Shown here: positions 1-8,499 of the stretch, in pieces
How the letters are laid out: each line of letters opens with the position of its first letter
How positions within the stretch are numbered: position 1 is the first letter of the stretch
DNA from: Pseudomonas arcuscaelestis
Lineage (GTDB): Bacteria; Pseudomonadota; Gammaproteobacteria; Pseudomonadales; Pseudomonadaceae
Direction of reading: 5' to 3'
DNA length: 61,195 nucleotides
NCBI RefSeq assembly: GCF_016881005.1
Contig: NZ_JACOPV010000025.1
Coordinates: 1 to 61,195, forward strand
Translations under genes and position numbers: made by a program
The notes under the pieces: generated by a model
Database searches by the model: none
What the model saw: only the letters and a program-made list of their open reading frames with translations
What the model was told of the DNA's origin: nothing

Positions 1-2
1 TT

Positions 3-1553
3 ACCTTGCGAACGGCCCGCAACGCACACGATCAACGCGCCGCCCGCTATGCCCTGCAGGCGCTGGATGGGCGAATGAAAACGCAGGTCCTGATGCGCCC
101 CAACCAAATCATCGCCAGCGCCAGTGGTGCCACCCGCCTGAAGATCGGCGTGACGCAAATCAACCACTGGCTCACCGACCTGGGCCAGGCTGAAGTCATG
201 GCAAACATGCAAACCGCCGATCGAGGCCAGTATCTGGCCCGCACCAAAGCCTGGATGGGACAAAACCTGGGCACCGCCCTCCCCGTGGTGCTGGTCGGCT
301 TGAACGCATGGAACCTGTGGAACACCGCCAAACAAGTCAGCAATGACGGACAGTTCACGGCGGAGGAATGGCGTGTACTGAGTGCCAATGCGGCGTATGC
401 GGGGAATGCGATAGCAGCGCTGTGGGTGGGGCCGGCGTGGAATCGGGCGGGAGCGATGATTACCGAACTTGGTACGGAAACGTTGAAGGTCGCTCAAGCT
501 GGCTATTCCCAATGGCTGCGAGAGGCGCAAACCGTTGCCAGCGGTAGTAGCCAGGCAGCAGTAGCACAAGAGTTTGCGGCGGTTTCGAAAGGTTTGATTC
601 TGCGCACGGCGACATGGGCAACGCTGGGGGCTGTTGCAGCCGGGCTAGAAGCTTGGCAAATCGCAAATGAGGCTGCCCGTGCAACCAGTGAAGAAGAGCA
701 TGCGCTCCTCACTGGGAAGGAACGTATCGTCAAAGGGATGGCAGTCATTTCCACAGGGCAGTTGGTTGGCGTTGGCCTAGGCTACTGGTTCAACTTTGCC
801 TGGGTCATGTCCACACCCGTGACAGTTGCTCTAGCAATTCTTGGCATTGCCTACTTATTGATCACTATGGCCGCCAACAACTACAAGCGCGAGGGTCTAC
901 GTCTATGGCTCCACCGGTGCAGTTGGGGACGCGGTGCAAAACCTGAATGGATGGGCAACGACGGCCACCCCCAACAAATTCGCGCGCTGCTGGAGACGCT
1001 GCAACGCCCCACTGTCGTGGGCAGGGGATTGTATTACGGCGGTGGCCACACCATGAGAAGGTGGAAGGGCTTTTGGATACAGGTTCTAGTACCTGCGACA
1101 TTGGCGGGAAAGGAGCTGACCTTACAACCTGCAATGGTCGACAAAACCTACTTTTGCAAGGCCGGATTGCAACTCACACCGGATAATTATTACGTCCAAT
1201 TTCTTAACGGCAATTGGGTAAACCCCAGATTACTTGGTCAGCTACCTGACGACCCTCGTGGAGCCACAAACAACAAAGATTACATCTATACCGATACCGA
1301 TAAGCATAGGCTTTGGCAAGCCTGGATCGAAACATCAACTGCCGAGCCTACTTTTGAAATGGAAGTTATATACCCACTCGACGTACTGCGGCGCGCTGAC
1401 GGTCGCGGCTATCTATTTCGCTTGTCACTTGCAGGGTCAGCACAAGAAGCGAATCGATCCAATAATGCCTTTAGCGGAGAACTGAAGGAAGAAGATGGCG
1501 TAGTGCTGATGAATAAAAGCACCCAACTATTAAAGCTAGCAATACCCCACTAA
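3..1553 (+). CDS. T6SS effector, VasX / BTH_I2691-like, C-terminal part (5' end outside window)
   Basis: The frame is open to the left edge, so this is the C-terminal roughly 515 residues of a longer protein. It is rich in alanine and glycine and has hydrophobic stretches near residues 95-105, 135-145, 205-215 and 250-290, the last a strong helical pair ending in a run typical of this family (NNYKREGLRLWLHRCSWG). Large Pseudomonas type VI secretion effectors annotated as VasX or BTH_I2691 family have this colicin-like, membrane-inserting C-terminal layout. The inferred role is a membrane-permeabilising antibacterial toxin delivered by T6SS, usually with VgrG and an adaptor encoded upstream. 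The gene that follows 16 bases later is a small membrane protein and the likely immunity partner. Family assignment is by recalled sequence character; the N-terminal secretion domain is not visible here. Confidence 0.72.
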   Translation, partial: TLRTARNAHDQRAARYALQALDGRMKTQVLMRPNQIIASASGATRLKIGVTQINHWLTDLGQAEVMANMQTADRGQYLARTKAWMGQNLGTALPVVLVGLNAWNLWNTAKQVSNDGQFTAEEWRVLSANAAYAGNAIAALWVGPAWNRAGAMITELGTETLKVAQAGYSQWLREAQTVASGSSQAAVAQEFAAVSKGLILRTATWATLGAVAAGLEAWQIANEAARATSEEEHALLTGKERIVKGMAVISTGQLVGVGLGYWFNFAWVMSTPVTVALAILGIAYLLITMAANNYKREGLRLWLHRCSWGRGAKPEWMGNDGHPQQIRALLETLQRPTVVGRGLYYGGGHTMRRWKGFWIQVLVPATLAGKELTLQPAMVDKTYFCKAGLQLTPDNYYVQFLNGNWVNPRLLGQLPDDPRGATNNKDYIYTDTDKHRLWQAWIETSTAEPTFEMEVIYPLDVLRRADGRGYLFRLSLAGSAQEANRSNNAFSGELKEEDGVVLMNKSTQLLKLAIPH

Positions 1554-1569
1554 ATTCAAGAGCATCATT

Positions 1570-2328
1570 ATGCTAATCAGCCTCAACAAACCACCCGATC
1601 TACCAAGCCAACTCAAGTGGAAATTTTTGCATGAGCCCGAACTATTAACCTGGACAATTCAAGCACGGAACTACAACACATTTATAGCAAATTGCATGTT
1701 TGCATTCATGAACCTAATAACATTAGGTGTCGCATATTCCGTATACTTAAATCCCTCCCCAGGAGAGGGATTCTTTGCTCGAATATCCATCAGCATAGGC
1801 TTCTATATACTTATAATTTTGACCATTTCCTCCATGACCCACCAACGAATGAATTTCGCCTATCGCATCAGCAAGTCTGGCGTGGAGTATTGTAAATGGA
1901 AAGATTTTCCGAAATGGGCACTGCCCTGCCTAAAATGGATGGCTGGTATTACCGCTGTCATCTTCATTTTCATGGCAACCATTGACCCTTCTTTCTTGAT
2001 CGGCGCCTTGGTGGGCCCAGGCGGCCTAGGCTTGACCTATCTCTCAATGGCACACTCTAAAAGCTATAGAGAACTGCATACCCAATACCATCACCACGAA
2101 TTCGAGTGGAGGGATATTGTCCAGCTCGCCATTGCCACTAACAGAGAAGTTGTCGATGTGAAATACAAATTCTTCCGCAAAGGCGATACCGTCAAGACGT
2201 GCTGGAACTTCAACATTCATTGCCAAAAGAAAGACAAAGAGCGCGTTGCGAATTTCATTAGACCCTACCTCTTGCCTGGCGTACCTTTCATCAGAGCAAA
2301 AGTAAACGTCCCGCTAGGCACTGATTGA
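1570..2328 (+). CDS. putative immunity protein for the upstream T6SS effector (polytopic membrane protein)
   Basis: 252 residues starting 16 bases after the effector stop, same strand, so almost certainly co-transcribed. Hydrophobic segments are visible near residues 40-62, 72-92 and 120-160, the last with a glycine-rich turn (GALVGPGGLG). The remaining C-terminal third is hydrophilic and rich in His, Lys and Arg, probably cytoplasmic. Membrane-active T6SS effectors of the VasX type are paired with a polytopic inner-membrane immunity protein encoded immediately downstream, and position and topology fit. No catalytic motif is visible. The base composition is clearly more A+T-rich than the catabolic genes further on, as is common for effector/immunity tails that are exchanged between strains. 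The function is inferred from context, not from a recognised domain. Confidence 0.62.
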   Translation: MLISLNKPPDLPSQLKWKFLHEPELLTWTIQARNYNTFIANCMFAFMNLITLGVAYSVYLNPSPGEGFFARISISIGFYILIILTISSMTHQRMNFAYRISKSGVEYCKWKDFPKWALPCLKWMAGITAVIFIFMATIDPSFLIGALVGPGGLGLTYLSMAHSKSYRELHTQYHHHEFEWRDIVQLAIATNREVVDVKYKFFRKGDTVKTCWNFNIHCQKKDKERVANFIRPYLLPGVPFIRAKVNVPLGTD

Positions 2329-2339
2329 GGAACATCAGT
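2320..2339. terminator. weak hairpin after the immunity gene
   Basis: ACTGAT (2320-2325) and ATCAGT (2334-2339) form a 6-bp stem with an 8-base loop, overlapping the stop region of the immunity gene and lying between convergent genes. There is no convincing T-run, so function as a terminator is only possible. Confidence 0.25.
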
Positions 2340-2376
2340 CTGATTTGTCCTTATCTCTCTGGTCATCACCACACCG

Positions 2377-3426
2377 TCAAGAACCACTGCGCAGCGACCT
2401 GCGGTAGTCACCTGGCGCTCGCCCTGTCCATTTCCTGAACGCTTTGCGAAAGTTGGCCGCTTCGGAAAACCCCACTTGAACCGCCAGGTCGTCCATCGGC
2501 ATATCGCTCTGCTGTAAAAACTCGATGGCCAAGGCGCAGCGTACTTCATCGAGTACGCTCTGGTAGGTGCGTTGGTGTTCTGCCAGGCGCCGATGCAGTG
2601 TGCGGGTCGATAGGCCAAGAGTTTGTGCAACTACGTCGATGCCCGGGAAGCGTCCGGTGCGACTCAGGCAGGCCAGGCGCACGGATTCAATCAGGTCGGA
2701 TTCGTCTGGCAGGCTGGCGACGAGTTGCTGACAGAACCCCATCGACATCGCCGAGGTAATTGGGTTGGCATTCGGGCAAGGCTGCTGCAGCACCGAAGCA
2801 TCAAAGCGCCATTCCATAACCGGGCTGTTGAATTCCACCGGGCAACGAAAGACTTCTTCATAGCGTTGCCAATAGGCCGGCGCAGGGTATGGGAACGCCA
2901 TTCGCACGGACGGAAAAGGCCTTTCCAGCACACATTGGATCAACGACTGGATGGAGGCGAACCAGAACTCCGTAGCCAATGGCATCAGTTCGCCCAGGGC
3001 AAAGAACCCCTGGCCAACGAAAATGCCCTCATTTCCCTCCACTCGAAAAGTTTTTTCGAACACCGGCCCCAGCAAGCGGATGTGCCTGATGCCGAAATCC
3101 ACGGCCTGACCGAAGTGTTCGCTGCTCAGCAAGGCGTAGCCGAAGATACCGAAGTCACTGATACGTTGGCGCTCACCGGCGCGCAAACCGCTGTCAGGGT
3201 GGCGCATCAGCCGCTGCATGTTGGCGAAAATTGTCACTTTTTGCCGATGAGAGATGCGCGTGTTGGCGTCCTGCATCTGTGCCAGCGAAAGCGCGGTGCC
3301 CTCCAGCAATCCCTCGACGCCCACGTCCTGGCTGCGCAGCTCGGCCAGCAACGCCGGGAGGCCGAGCATGTTGTTCTGTGGCACATCTTGAGAGGTGCCA
3401 TATGCACCCACGATCAGTTGGGTCAT
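2377..3426 (-). CDS. AraC-family transcriptional regulator
   Basis: 349 residues. The N-terminal two thirds look like the arabinose-binding-type sensor domain (PF12625) of OruR/ArgR-like regulators. The C-terminal ~100 residues are a two-helix-turn-helix AraC DNA-binding domain (LGLSTRTLHRRLAEH, then VGFSEAANFRKAFRKWTG). An upstream TTG at 3444 is in frame, but the ATG at 3426 is preceded by GGAG at good spacing and is preferred. The gene diverges from the OmpW / GMC dehydrogenase / aldehyde dehydrogenase operon, with about 125 bases between, so it most likely controls that operon in response to an alcohol or aromatic inducer. The inducer is not deducible. Confidence in the family is high, in the regulon moderate. 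Confidence 0.88.
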   Translation of the reverse strand: MTQLIVGAYGTSQDVPQNNMLGLPALLAELRSQDVGVEGLLEGTALSLAQMQDANTRISHRQKVTIFANMQRLMRHPDSGLRAGERQRISDFGIFGYALLSSEHFGQAVDFGIRHIRLLGPVFEKTFRVEGNEGIFVGQGFFALGELMPLATEFWFASIQSLIQCVLERPFPSVRMAFPYPAPAYWQRYEEVFRCPVEFNSPVMEWRFDASVLQQPCPNANPITSAMSMGFCQQLVASLPDESDLIESVRLACLSRTGRFPGIDVVAQTLGLSTRTLHRRLAEHQRTYQSVLDEVRCALAIEFLQQSDMPMDDLAVQVGFSEAANFRKAFRKWTGRAPGDYRRSLRSGS

Positions 3427-3552
3427 CAGCGGATCTCCATTCAAGGTTGGCAGAAATTAACCCCCACACTGGCGGAATACAACCTCCCGTCCCACCACTA
3501 AGCGTTGCAGCATTAGATCAGAAGCACCAAAAAAATAAGATCTGAGGCTCCC

Positions 3553-4242
3553 ATGAGACGAATGCTTGCTCCCACCCTCGCCGCGGGCACCCTGCTGATT
3601 TCATTACCGTCACTGGCCAGCGATGAACCCCTGAATAGTGTGCGAATCGGCTACGCCGACATCCAGTTCAACACCCATTCCAGCGATATGACCGGGATGC
3701 CCGGCACCACCCCGGCCAATGTCCAGGCCACCGTACGAGACAGCGGCACGCTAGCACTGATTTATGAGCGCAGGCTCGGCGGGCCTTGGTCCTTGGTGAT
3801 ACAGACCGGCGCACCGCCAGTGATTGATTTTGATGGTGCCGGCTCCGCGGCTCCTCTCGGTAAGGTCGGCAGTGCCCGGGCCTGGTTCCCCGCAGTACTG
3901 CTGGCCTATAACTTCAATGTGCTGGGCGTCGAGCCGTATGTCGCCCTGGGTGTCAATTACACCTGGTTCAGCGAAGAAAAAATGACTGCCGCCTACAACA
4001 CCGCCTTTGGCGGTACTTCCAGCACCTCGAAGATGGACGATTCCTGGGGCGCGGTCGCCAAAGTGGGTGTCGAGATCCCCTTGACCGGTCACTGGAGCGC
4101 CGGATTTTCCTACGCCCGCTACTGGCTCGACACCACCGCCACCATCAAGACCCAAACCCCAGGGCTAGGCCAGGTCAAACGCAAGATCGATGTCGAGGCT
4201 GACCCAGATGTCTATTCCTTCACGGTCGGCTACCGCTTCTGA
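3553..4242 (+). CDS. OmpW/AlkL-family outer-membrane protein
   Basis: 229 residues with a signal peptide (hydrophobic core about residues 6-20, cut near LAS-D). It is rich in alternating beta-strand patterns and ends in an aromatic-terminated strand (YSFTVGYRF), typical of outer-membrane barrels. Features of the OmpW family include the conserved WFPAVLLAYNF and GVNYTWFSEE regions. OmpW/AlkL proteins form 8-stranded barrels that let hydrophobic compounds diffuse laterally into the outer membrane. It is the first gene of an operon with a GMC alcohol dehydrogenase 37 bases downstream and an aldehyde dehydrogenase, a combination that mirrors alkL, alkJ and alkH in alkane-degrading pseudomonads. 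Its role is therefore probably uptake of a hydrophobic alcohol or phenylpropanoid. Confidence 0.87.
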   Translation: MRRMLAPTLAAGTLLISLPSLASDEPLNSVRIGYADIQFNTHSSDMTGMPGTTPANVQATVRDSGTLALIYERRLGGPWSLVIQTGAPPVIDFDGAGSAAPLGKVGSARAWFPAVLLAYNFNVLGVEPYVALGVNYTWFSEEKMTAAYNTAFGGTSSTSKMDDSWGAVAKVGVEIPLTGHWSAGFSYARYWLDTTATIKTQTPGLGQVKRKIDVEADPDVYSFTVGYRF

Positions 4243-4279
4243 CTCTTCTTCTGCACGCGCACTTCACGGAGCACTGAAC

Positions 4280-5896
4280 GTGACTACTGAACACAACAAC
4301 AGTTTCGACTACATCGTCGTCGGTGGCGGCTCGGCAGGCTGTGTGATCGCCAGCCGCCTCAGCGAAGACCCGAACATCAGCGTCTGCCTGGTCGAAGCCG
4401 GTGGTGCCGATCGCAGCGTGCTGATCCATGCACCGGTCGGCATGGTTGCCATGCTGCCGACAAAGATCAACAACTGGGCGTTCCAGACCGTACCACAGCC
4501 CGGACTTAACGGGCGTCGGGGCTATCAACCACGCGGCAAGACGCTCGGTGGTTCCAGTTCGATCAACGCCATGCTCTATGTGCGCGGGCATCGCCAGGAC
4601 TACGATCACTGGGCTGCGCTTGGTAATCAAGGCTGGTCATATGCAGAGGTGCTGCCCTACTTCATCAAGTCGGAGCACAACCACAGCCTCAACGATGACT
4701 ATCACGGTCAACACGGGCCTTTGAGTGTGGGTGAGGTGAGTTGTCCCAGCGCCTTGAATGCAGCGTTTCTCCAGGCCGCCCAGCGCAACGGCATCGGTCC
4801 TGCCAAAGACTACAACGGTGCCGAGCAGGAAGGCGCGTTCATGTACCAGGTCACTCAGCGCAATGGCGAACGTTGCAGTGCAGCCAAGGCTTTCCTTACG
4901 CCCAACGTCGAGCGCCCCAACCTCACGGTGTTGACGGGTGCCACTGTCGAGCGGGTCTTGATTGAGTCAGCCCGGGCCACCGGCGTGCAACTGCTACAGG
5001 GTGGCCAGCGTGTGGTGCTCAAGGCGCGTCAGGAGGTGATCCTCAGCGCCGGCAGTTTCGGCTCGCCGCAAGTGCTTTTGCTTTCGGGTATCGGTCCTCG
5101 GCAGGAATTGCTCAAGCATGGCATCAGTGTGGTTCATGAACTTGCGGGGGTGGGGGAAAACCTGCAGGACCATATCGACTATGTCATCACCTACCGCAGC
5201 CGCAATAAAACCGACACCTTCGGATTCTCGCCGACCTTCAGTTGGAAGATGCTCAAGGCCATGGTGCAGTGGAAGCGAGAGCGCAAGGGCCTGGTGACAT
5301 CGCCCTTCGCCGAATCGGGGGGATTTTTCAAAAGTCACCCCGACCTGCCAATGCCCGACCTGCAATTGATCTTCGTACCGGCGATTGTCGATGATCACGC
5401 GCGCAAGATGCGGCCGGGCCACGGATTCAGCTGTCACCTGACGCTGCTACGGCCCGAGAGCCGCGGCACGGTAAAGTTGGCCAGCAAGGACCCGAGCGCC
5501 GCACCGTTGATTGACCCGTGCTTTTTCAGCCGAGCACAGGATATGGAAGTACTGATGCGCGGTGCCGATTTCCTTCGCAGCCTCCTTGAGGACGCGCCAT
5601 TGGCGCCGTTTCGCGGTAAGCCGCTCTACCCCCTGGACGCGCAGAACCGCCAGGCGGTGGAGCAGGATATTCGCAACCGCGCCGACACCCAGTACCACCC
5701 GGTCGGCACCTGCAAAATGGGTAACGACCCCTTGGCAGTGGTGGATGACCAACTCCGCGTTCACGGTATCGCCGGCCTGCGCGTCGCCGATGCCTCGATC
5801 ATGCCAACGCTGATCGGCGGCAACACCAACGCGCCGAGCATCATGATCGGCGAGAAAGCCGCCGCTATGTTGCTGCACAGCCGCCAGGAGGGCTGA
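4280..5896 (+). CDS. GMC-family FAD alcohol dehydrogenase (AlkJ-like)
   Basis: 538 residues from a GTG start that has GGAG about 8 bases upstream; the longer in-frame start inside the OmpW gene is unlikely. The N-terminal Rossmann motif is GGGSAG at residues 15-20, followed by the GMC signature (GKTLGGSSSINAMLYVRGH). The catalytic histidine is in YHPVGTCKMG (His473), with Asn515/Asn517 in the C-terminal GGNTNAPS motif. By recall it resembles AlkJ, the quinone-linked alcohol dehydrogenase of the alkane pathway, more than choline dehydrogenase. It should oxidise a primary alcohol to an aldehyde at the inner membrane face. The aldehyde dehydrogenase gene begins 3 bases after its stop and would take the product. 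In a phenylpropanoid setting it could replace coniferyl alcohol dehydrogenase; that is inference. Confidence 0.88.
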   Translation: MTTEHNNSFDYIVVGGGSAGCVIASRLSEDPNISVCLVEAGGADRSVLIHAPVGMVAMLPTKINNWAFQTVPQPGLNGRRGYQPRGKTLGGSSSINAMLYVRGHRQDYDHWAALGNQGWSYAEVLPYFIKSEHNHSLNDDYHGQHGPLSVGEVSCPSALNAAFLQAAQRNGIGPAKDYNGAEQEGAFMYQVTQRNGERCSAAKAFLTPNVERPNLTVLTGATVERVLIESARATGVQLLQGGQRVVLKARQEVILSAGSFGSPQVLLLSGIGPRQELLKHGISVVHELAGVGENLQDHIDYVITYRSRNKTDTFGFSPTFSWKMLKAMVQWKRERKGLVTSPFAESGGFFKSHPDLPMPDLQLIFVPAIVDDHARKMRPGHGFSCHLTLLRPESRGTVKLASKDPSAAPLIDPCFFSRAQDMEVLMRGADFLRSLLEDAPLAPFRGKPLYPLDAQNRQAVEQDIRNRADTQYHPVGTCKMGNDPLAVVDDQLRVHGIAGLRVADASIMPTLIGGNTNAPSIMIGEKAAAMLLHSRQEG

Positions 5897-5899
5897 ACC

Positions 5900-7336
5900 A
5901 TGAATGATCTTGTCCAGGCAATCGACATCCAGGAAGTCGAACGCATGCAACGCTTGCTGCAGCGTCAGCGCCAGGCATTCAACCAGCAACCTTTTGCGCC
6001 GTTGAATGTTCGAATCAACAACCTCAAACGTCTGATCGCCGTGTTGCGTCGCTACCAGCAGCCAATCATCAAGGCCCTCGACGCTGACTTCGGTGGCCGC
6101 GCAGCATTCGAGACCCTACAAATCGAAGTCCTCGGGCCGGTGTTGCAGGCACGCCATGCAATCGCTCATCTGCGCCGCTGGATGAAAGCCGAGCCACGCA
6201 AGACTGAGCTGTTGTTTCTCGGCAATCGCGCCTGGGTGCAGTACCAACCCAAAGGCGTAGTCGGCATCGTCGGCACCTGGAACTTCCCCCTGTACCTGAC
6301 ATTGGGGCCACTGATTGCAGCGCTGGCTGCCGGCAACCGGGCGATGATCAAAGTGTCCGAGTACGCACCGCACAGCTACCAGGTGCTCAAGGACATGCTT
6401 GGCGAGGTGTTCGACGAAGACGAGGTGGCGGTGTTCACCGGCGAGCTCGCCGCCGCTCAGGCTTTTACTGCACTGCCATTCGATCACTTGGTGTTTACCG
6501 GCGCGCCGCAAGTTGGCCGTCAGGTAATGCGCGCCGCTGCCGAGCATCTGGTGCCGGTGACGCTGGAGCTGGGTGGCAAGTCTCCGGCGCTGGTTGGCGA
6601 GGCTGCCGATCTTGAAGAGGCAGCGTTGCGCATTGCCCACGGCAAGGGTTTCAACGCCGGCCAGGTGTGCATTGCCCCAGACTATGTGCTGGTACCGCAA
6701 GGCAAGGCCGAGGCGTTTGCCCAGGCGCTCAAGCGGGCGTTCGAGCGGCTGTACCCAGACCCGGCCCACAGCGCCGACTACACCAGCCTTATTAATGACC
6801 GGCAGGCTCAACGAATGCAGGCGCTCCTGGCCGATGCCCGGGACAAAGGTGCGGTGGTCCTGTCTTGTCGAAGCGCCTCGGCATCGCCACGACGTTTGCC
6901 TCTGCAGGTGATTACCGGGGTGAACGAAGACATGCGCGTGGCCCGGGAAGAAATTTTTGGTCCCTTGCTGCCAATCATCGAGTACGCCGATCTCAGCCAG
7001 GCGATCGCTTACATCCAGGCCCGTCCACGCCCGCTGGCGCTCTACCCGTTTGGCCTGGATGCACGACAAACCGAGCGCCTGCTCAAGGAAACCCACAGTG
7101 GTGGGGTGACCCTGGGCGATTGGGCCTGGCACGCGTTCCAGCACGACCTGCCATTCGGTGGGGTGGGTAATTCCGGCATGGGTTCCTACCATGGCCAGGA
7201 AGGCTTTCGCACCTTGTCGCATGGCAAAGCCGTGCTCAAGCGCCAACGCTGGTTCCCCGTCCAGCTGTTTTACCCACCTTACGGACGCTGGGTACAACGC
7301 CTTGCCGTGCGCTTCTATCTGGGCAAATCCGAATAA
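5900..7336 (+). CDS. aldehyde dehydrogenase, coniferyl-aldehyde / AlkH type
   Basis: 478 residues, ATG 3 bases after the GMC gene with its GGAGGG ribosome site overlapping the upstream 3' end. Catalytic Cys257 sits in NAGQVCIAP and the general base Glu223 in ELGGKSP. The cofactor region VGTWNFPLYL and the C-terminal LPFGGVGNSGMG are intact. The short N-terminal region and hydrophobic C-terminal tail ending in a tyrosine-rich stretch match the family that contains coniferyl aldehyde dehydrogenase (CalB) and AlkH, rather than the longer benzaldehyde dehydrogenases. It should oxidise the aldehyde made by the preceding GMC enzyme to the acid with NAD(P)+. Co-transcription with ompW and the GMC gene is clear. 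Whether the substrate is an aliphatic or phenylpropanoid aldehyde is open. Confidence 0.87.
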   Translation: MNDLVQAIDIQEVERMQRLLQRQRQAFNQQPFAPLNVRINNLKRLIAVLRRYQQPIIKALDADFGGRAAFETLQIEVLGPVLQARHAIAHLRRWMKAEPRKTELLFLGNRAWVQYQPKGVVGIVGTWNFPLYLTLGPLIAALAAGNRAMIKVSEYAPHSYQVLKDMLGEVFDEDEVAVFTGELAAAQAFTALPFDHLVFTGAPQVGRQVMRAAAEHLVPVTLELGGKSPALVGEAADLEEAALRIAHGKGFNAGQVCIAPDYVLVPQGKAEAFAQALKRAFERLYPDPAHSADYTSLINDRQAQRMQALLADARDKGAVVLSCRSASASPRRLPLQVITGVNEDMRVAREEIFGPLLPIIEYADLSQAIAYIQARPRPLALYPFGLDARQTERLLKETHSGGVTLGDWAWHAFQHDLPFGGVGNSGMGSYHGQEGFRTLSHGKAVLKRQRWFPVQLFYPPYGRWVQRLAVRFYLGKSE

Positions 7337-7371
7337 CCGCACGCACATTAGGCGTTGGGCATCAAACAGTG

Positions 7372-7410
7372 ACGGCGTCGTGAGTTTTTCACACGCCGCT
7401 GAATTTTCTT
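7372..7410 (+). terminator. probable rho-independent terminator of the ompW-GMC-ALDH operon
   Basis: CGGCGTcGTGA and TCACACGCCG (about 7373-7399) form a roughly 10-bp stem with one bulge and a T-rich loop, followed by GAATTTTCTT. It lies 36 bases after the aldehyde dehydrogenase stop. Confidence 0.6.
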
Positions 7411-7485
7411 AATAATTCCCGACAACAGTTCTGGAGAAACGACGCGATAAAATCGCAAGACACTGATAAATATAGAAATAATAGA

Positions 7486-7501
7486 TGGCATGAAACTTGA
7501 T
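7486..7501 (+). promoter_or_regulatory. sigma-54 (-24/-12) promoter for the SphA-like gene
   Basis: TGGCAT-GAAAC-TTGAT matches the TGGCAC-N5-TTGCW sigma-54 consensus with the exact spacing, with the invariant GG and the TTG of the -12 box present. It is about 58 bases upstream of the ATG at 7560. A perfect palindrome GCGAT-AAA-ATCGC lies just upstream at 7444-7456. The sigma-54 activator gene is next door, so it is the natural regulator. Confidence 0.7.
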
Positions 7502-7559
7502 AGGGTCGGGCCAGGCGCTACTGCATGGCGCTGCCCATAACAATAAGGTTGACCCTCTC

Positions 7560-8483
7560 ATGTTCAAACACGCCCCACTGCACCTTGCCACTAGCCTATT
7601 GCTGGCTACCTCCGCCTGGCACGCTCAGGCTACCGAAGGCGGCATTTCTTCCTGGCCCATGGGTATCGAAATTTACGGCATGGGTATCCTGCCGCCCCCT
7701 GGTACTTACGGCCAATTGTTCGTAGGTAATTACCTGGCTGACAGCTTGCGCGACAACAGCGGTGCCAAGGCGGCTGACATCGACTTGCGTGTTACCACGT
7801 TGGTGCCGCGCTTTGTCTGGGTCACGGAACAGAAAGTACTCGGCGGCGACCTGGGTTTTCACGCGCTGCTGCCCCTCAATGACATGCGTCTGAACATCAA
7901 GGGTGGACCGCATGATCGCAAGCGCGGCATCGGCGATGCCCACTTGGGCCCGGTGATCGGTTTTCATCCAAGCGAGAAGCTGCACATCGCCACCGGTGTC
8001 GACTTCGTCCTGCCCACTGCCAGCGAGTACGACGAGGATGACTTGATCAATCTCGGCAACAATTACTACACCGTGCAAGGTGTGCTGGCGATGACCTACC
8101 TGGACCCCGCCGGCCTGAACGCCGATGTGCGCCTGATGTACGACTACAACTTTGAAAACAAGGCGACCCACTATCAGTCGGGCCGTGAACTGCATGCCGA
8201 CTACACCTTGGGCTGGGGCCTTGGCAACGGCTGGGTGCTGGGCGTCGGCGGGCACGCCTATCAGCAAGTCAGCGACGACAAGTGCAGTGCCGGAGACTGC
8301 TCCGCCGCCGCCCTGGTCGAGGCCAGCGACGGCAACCGTGGTCGCTCCTTCTCCATCGGCCCTGCCGTGCAGTACAGCAGCAAGCAAGGCTGGATGTTCA
8401 GCGCCAAATGGCAGGACGAATCCGGTGTGCGCAACCGTGCCGAAGGCCAGACGTACTGGTTGAAATTCACCACGCCGCTGTAA
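7560..8483 (+). CDS. SphA-like outer-membrane protein (MetA-pathway of phenol degradation family)
   Basis: 307 residues. A signal peptide ends near AQA-TEGG (about residue 21). The mature part starts with TEGG...YGMGILPPPGTY, the hallmark opening of the SphA / phenol_MetA_deg family (PF13557), followed by strand-rich repeats and ends in a barrel-like strand (TYWLKFTTPL). These proteins occur in aromatic and terpene catabolic clusters and are thought to be outer-membrane channels or carriers for hydrophobic substrates; direct biochemical evidence is thin. The ATG at 7560 is preferred over upstream in-frame starts because only it gives a proper signal peptide and lies after the sigma-54 promoter. 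The gene is monocistronic, converging with the sigma-54 activator gene 17 bases away. Confidence 0.83.
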   Translation: MFKHAPLHLATSLLLATSAWHAQATEGGISSWPMGIEIYGMGILPPPGTYGQLFVGNYLADSLRDNSGAKAADIDLRVTTLVPRFVWVTEQKVLGGDLGFHALLPLNDMRLNIKGGPHDRKRGIGDAHLGPVIGFHPSEKLHIATGVDFVLPTASEYDEDDLINLGNNYYTVQGVLAMTYLDPAGLNADVRLMYDYNFENKATHYQSGRELHADYTLGWGLGNGWVLGVGGHAYQQVSDDKCSAGDCSAAALVEASDGNRGRSFSIGPAVQYSSKQGWMFSAKWQDESGVRNRAEGQTYWLKFTTPL

Positions 8484-8499
8484 CGCCCGCGTGCCCGGG

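Noticed and set aside
2623..3501. Plus-strand ORF of 292 codons
   Set aside because: Antisense shadow of the AraC-family gene, with biased composition and no start signal.
6116..7348. Minus-strand ORF of 410 codons
   Set aside because: Antisense to the aldehyde dehydrogenase gene, whose catalytic residues and codon use are clear.
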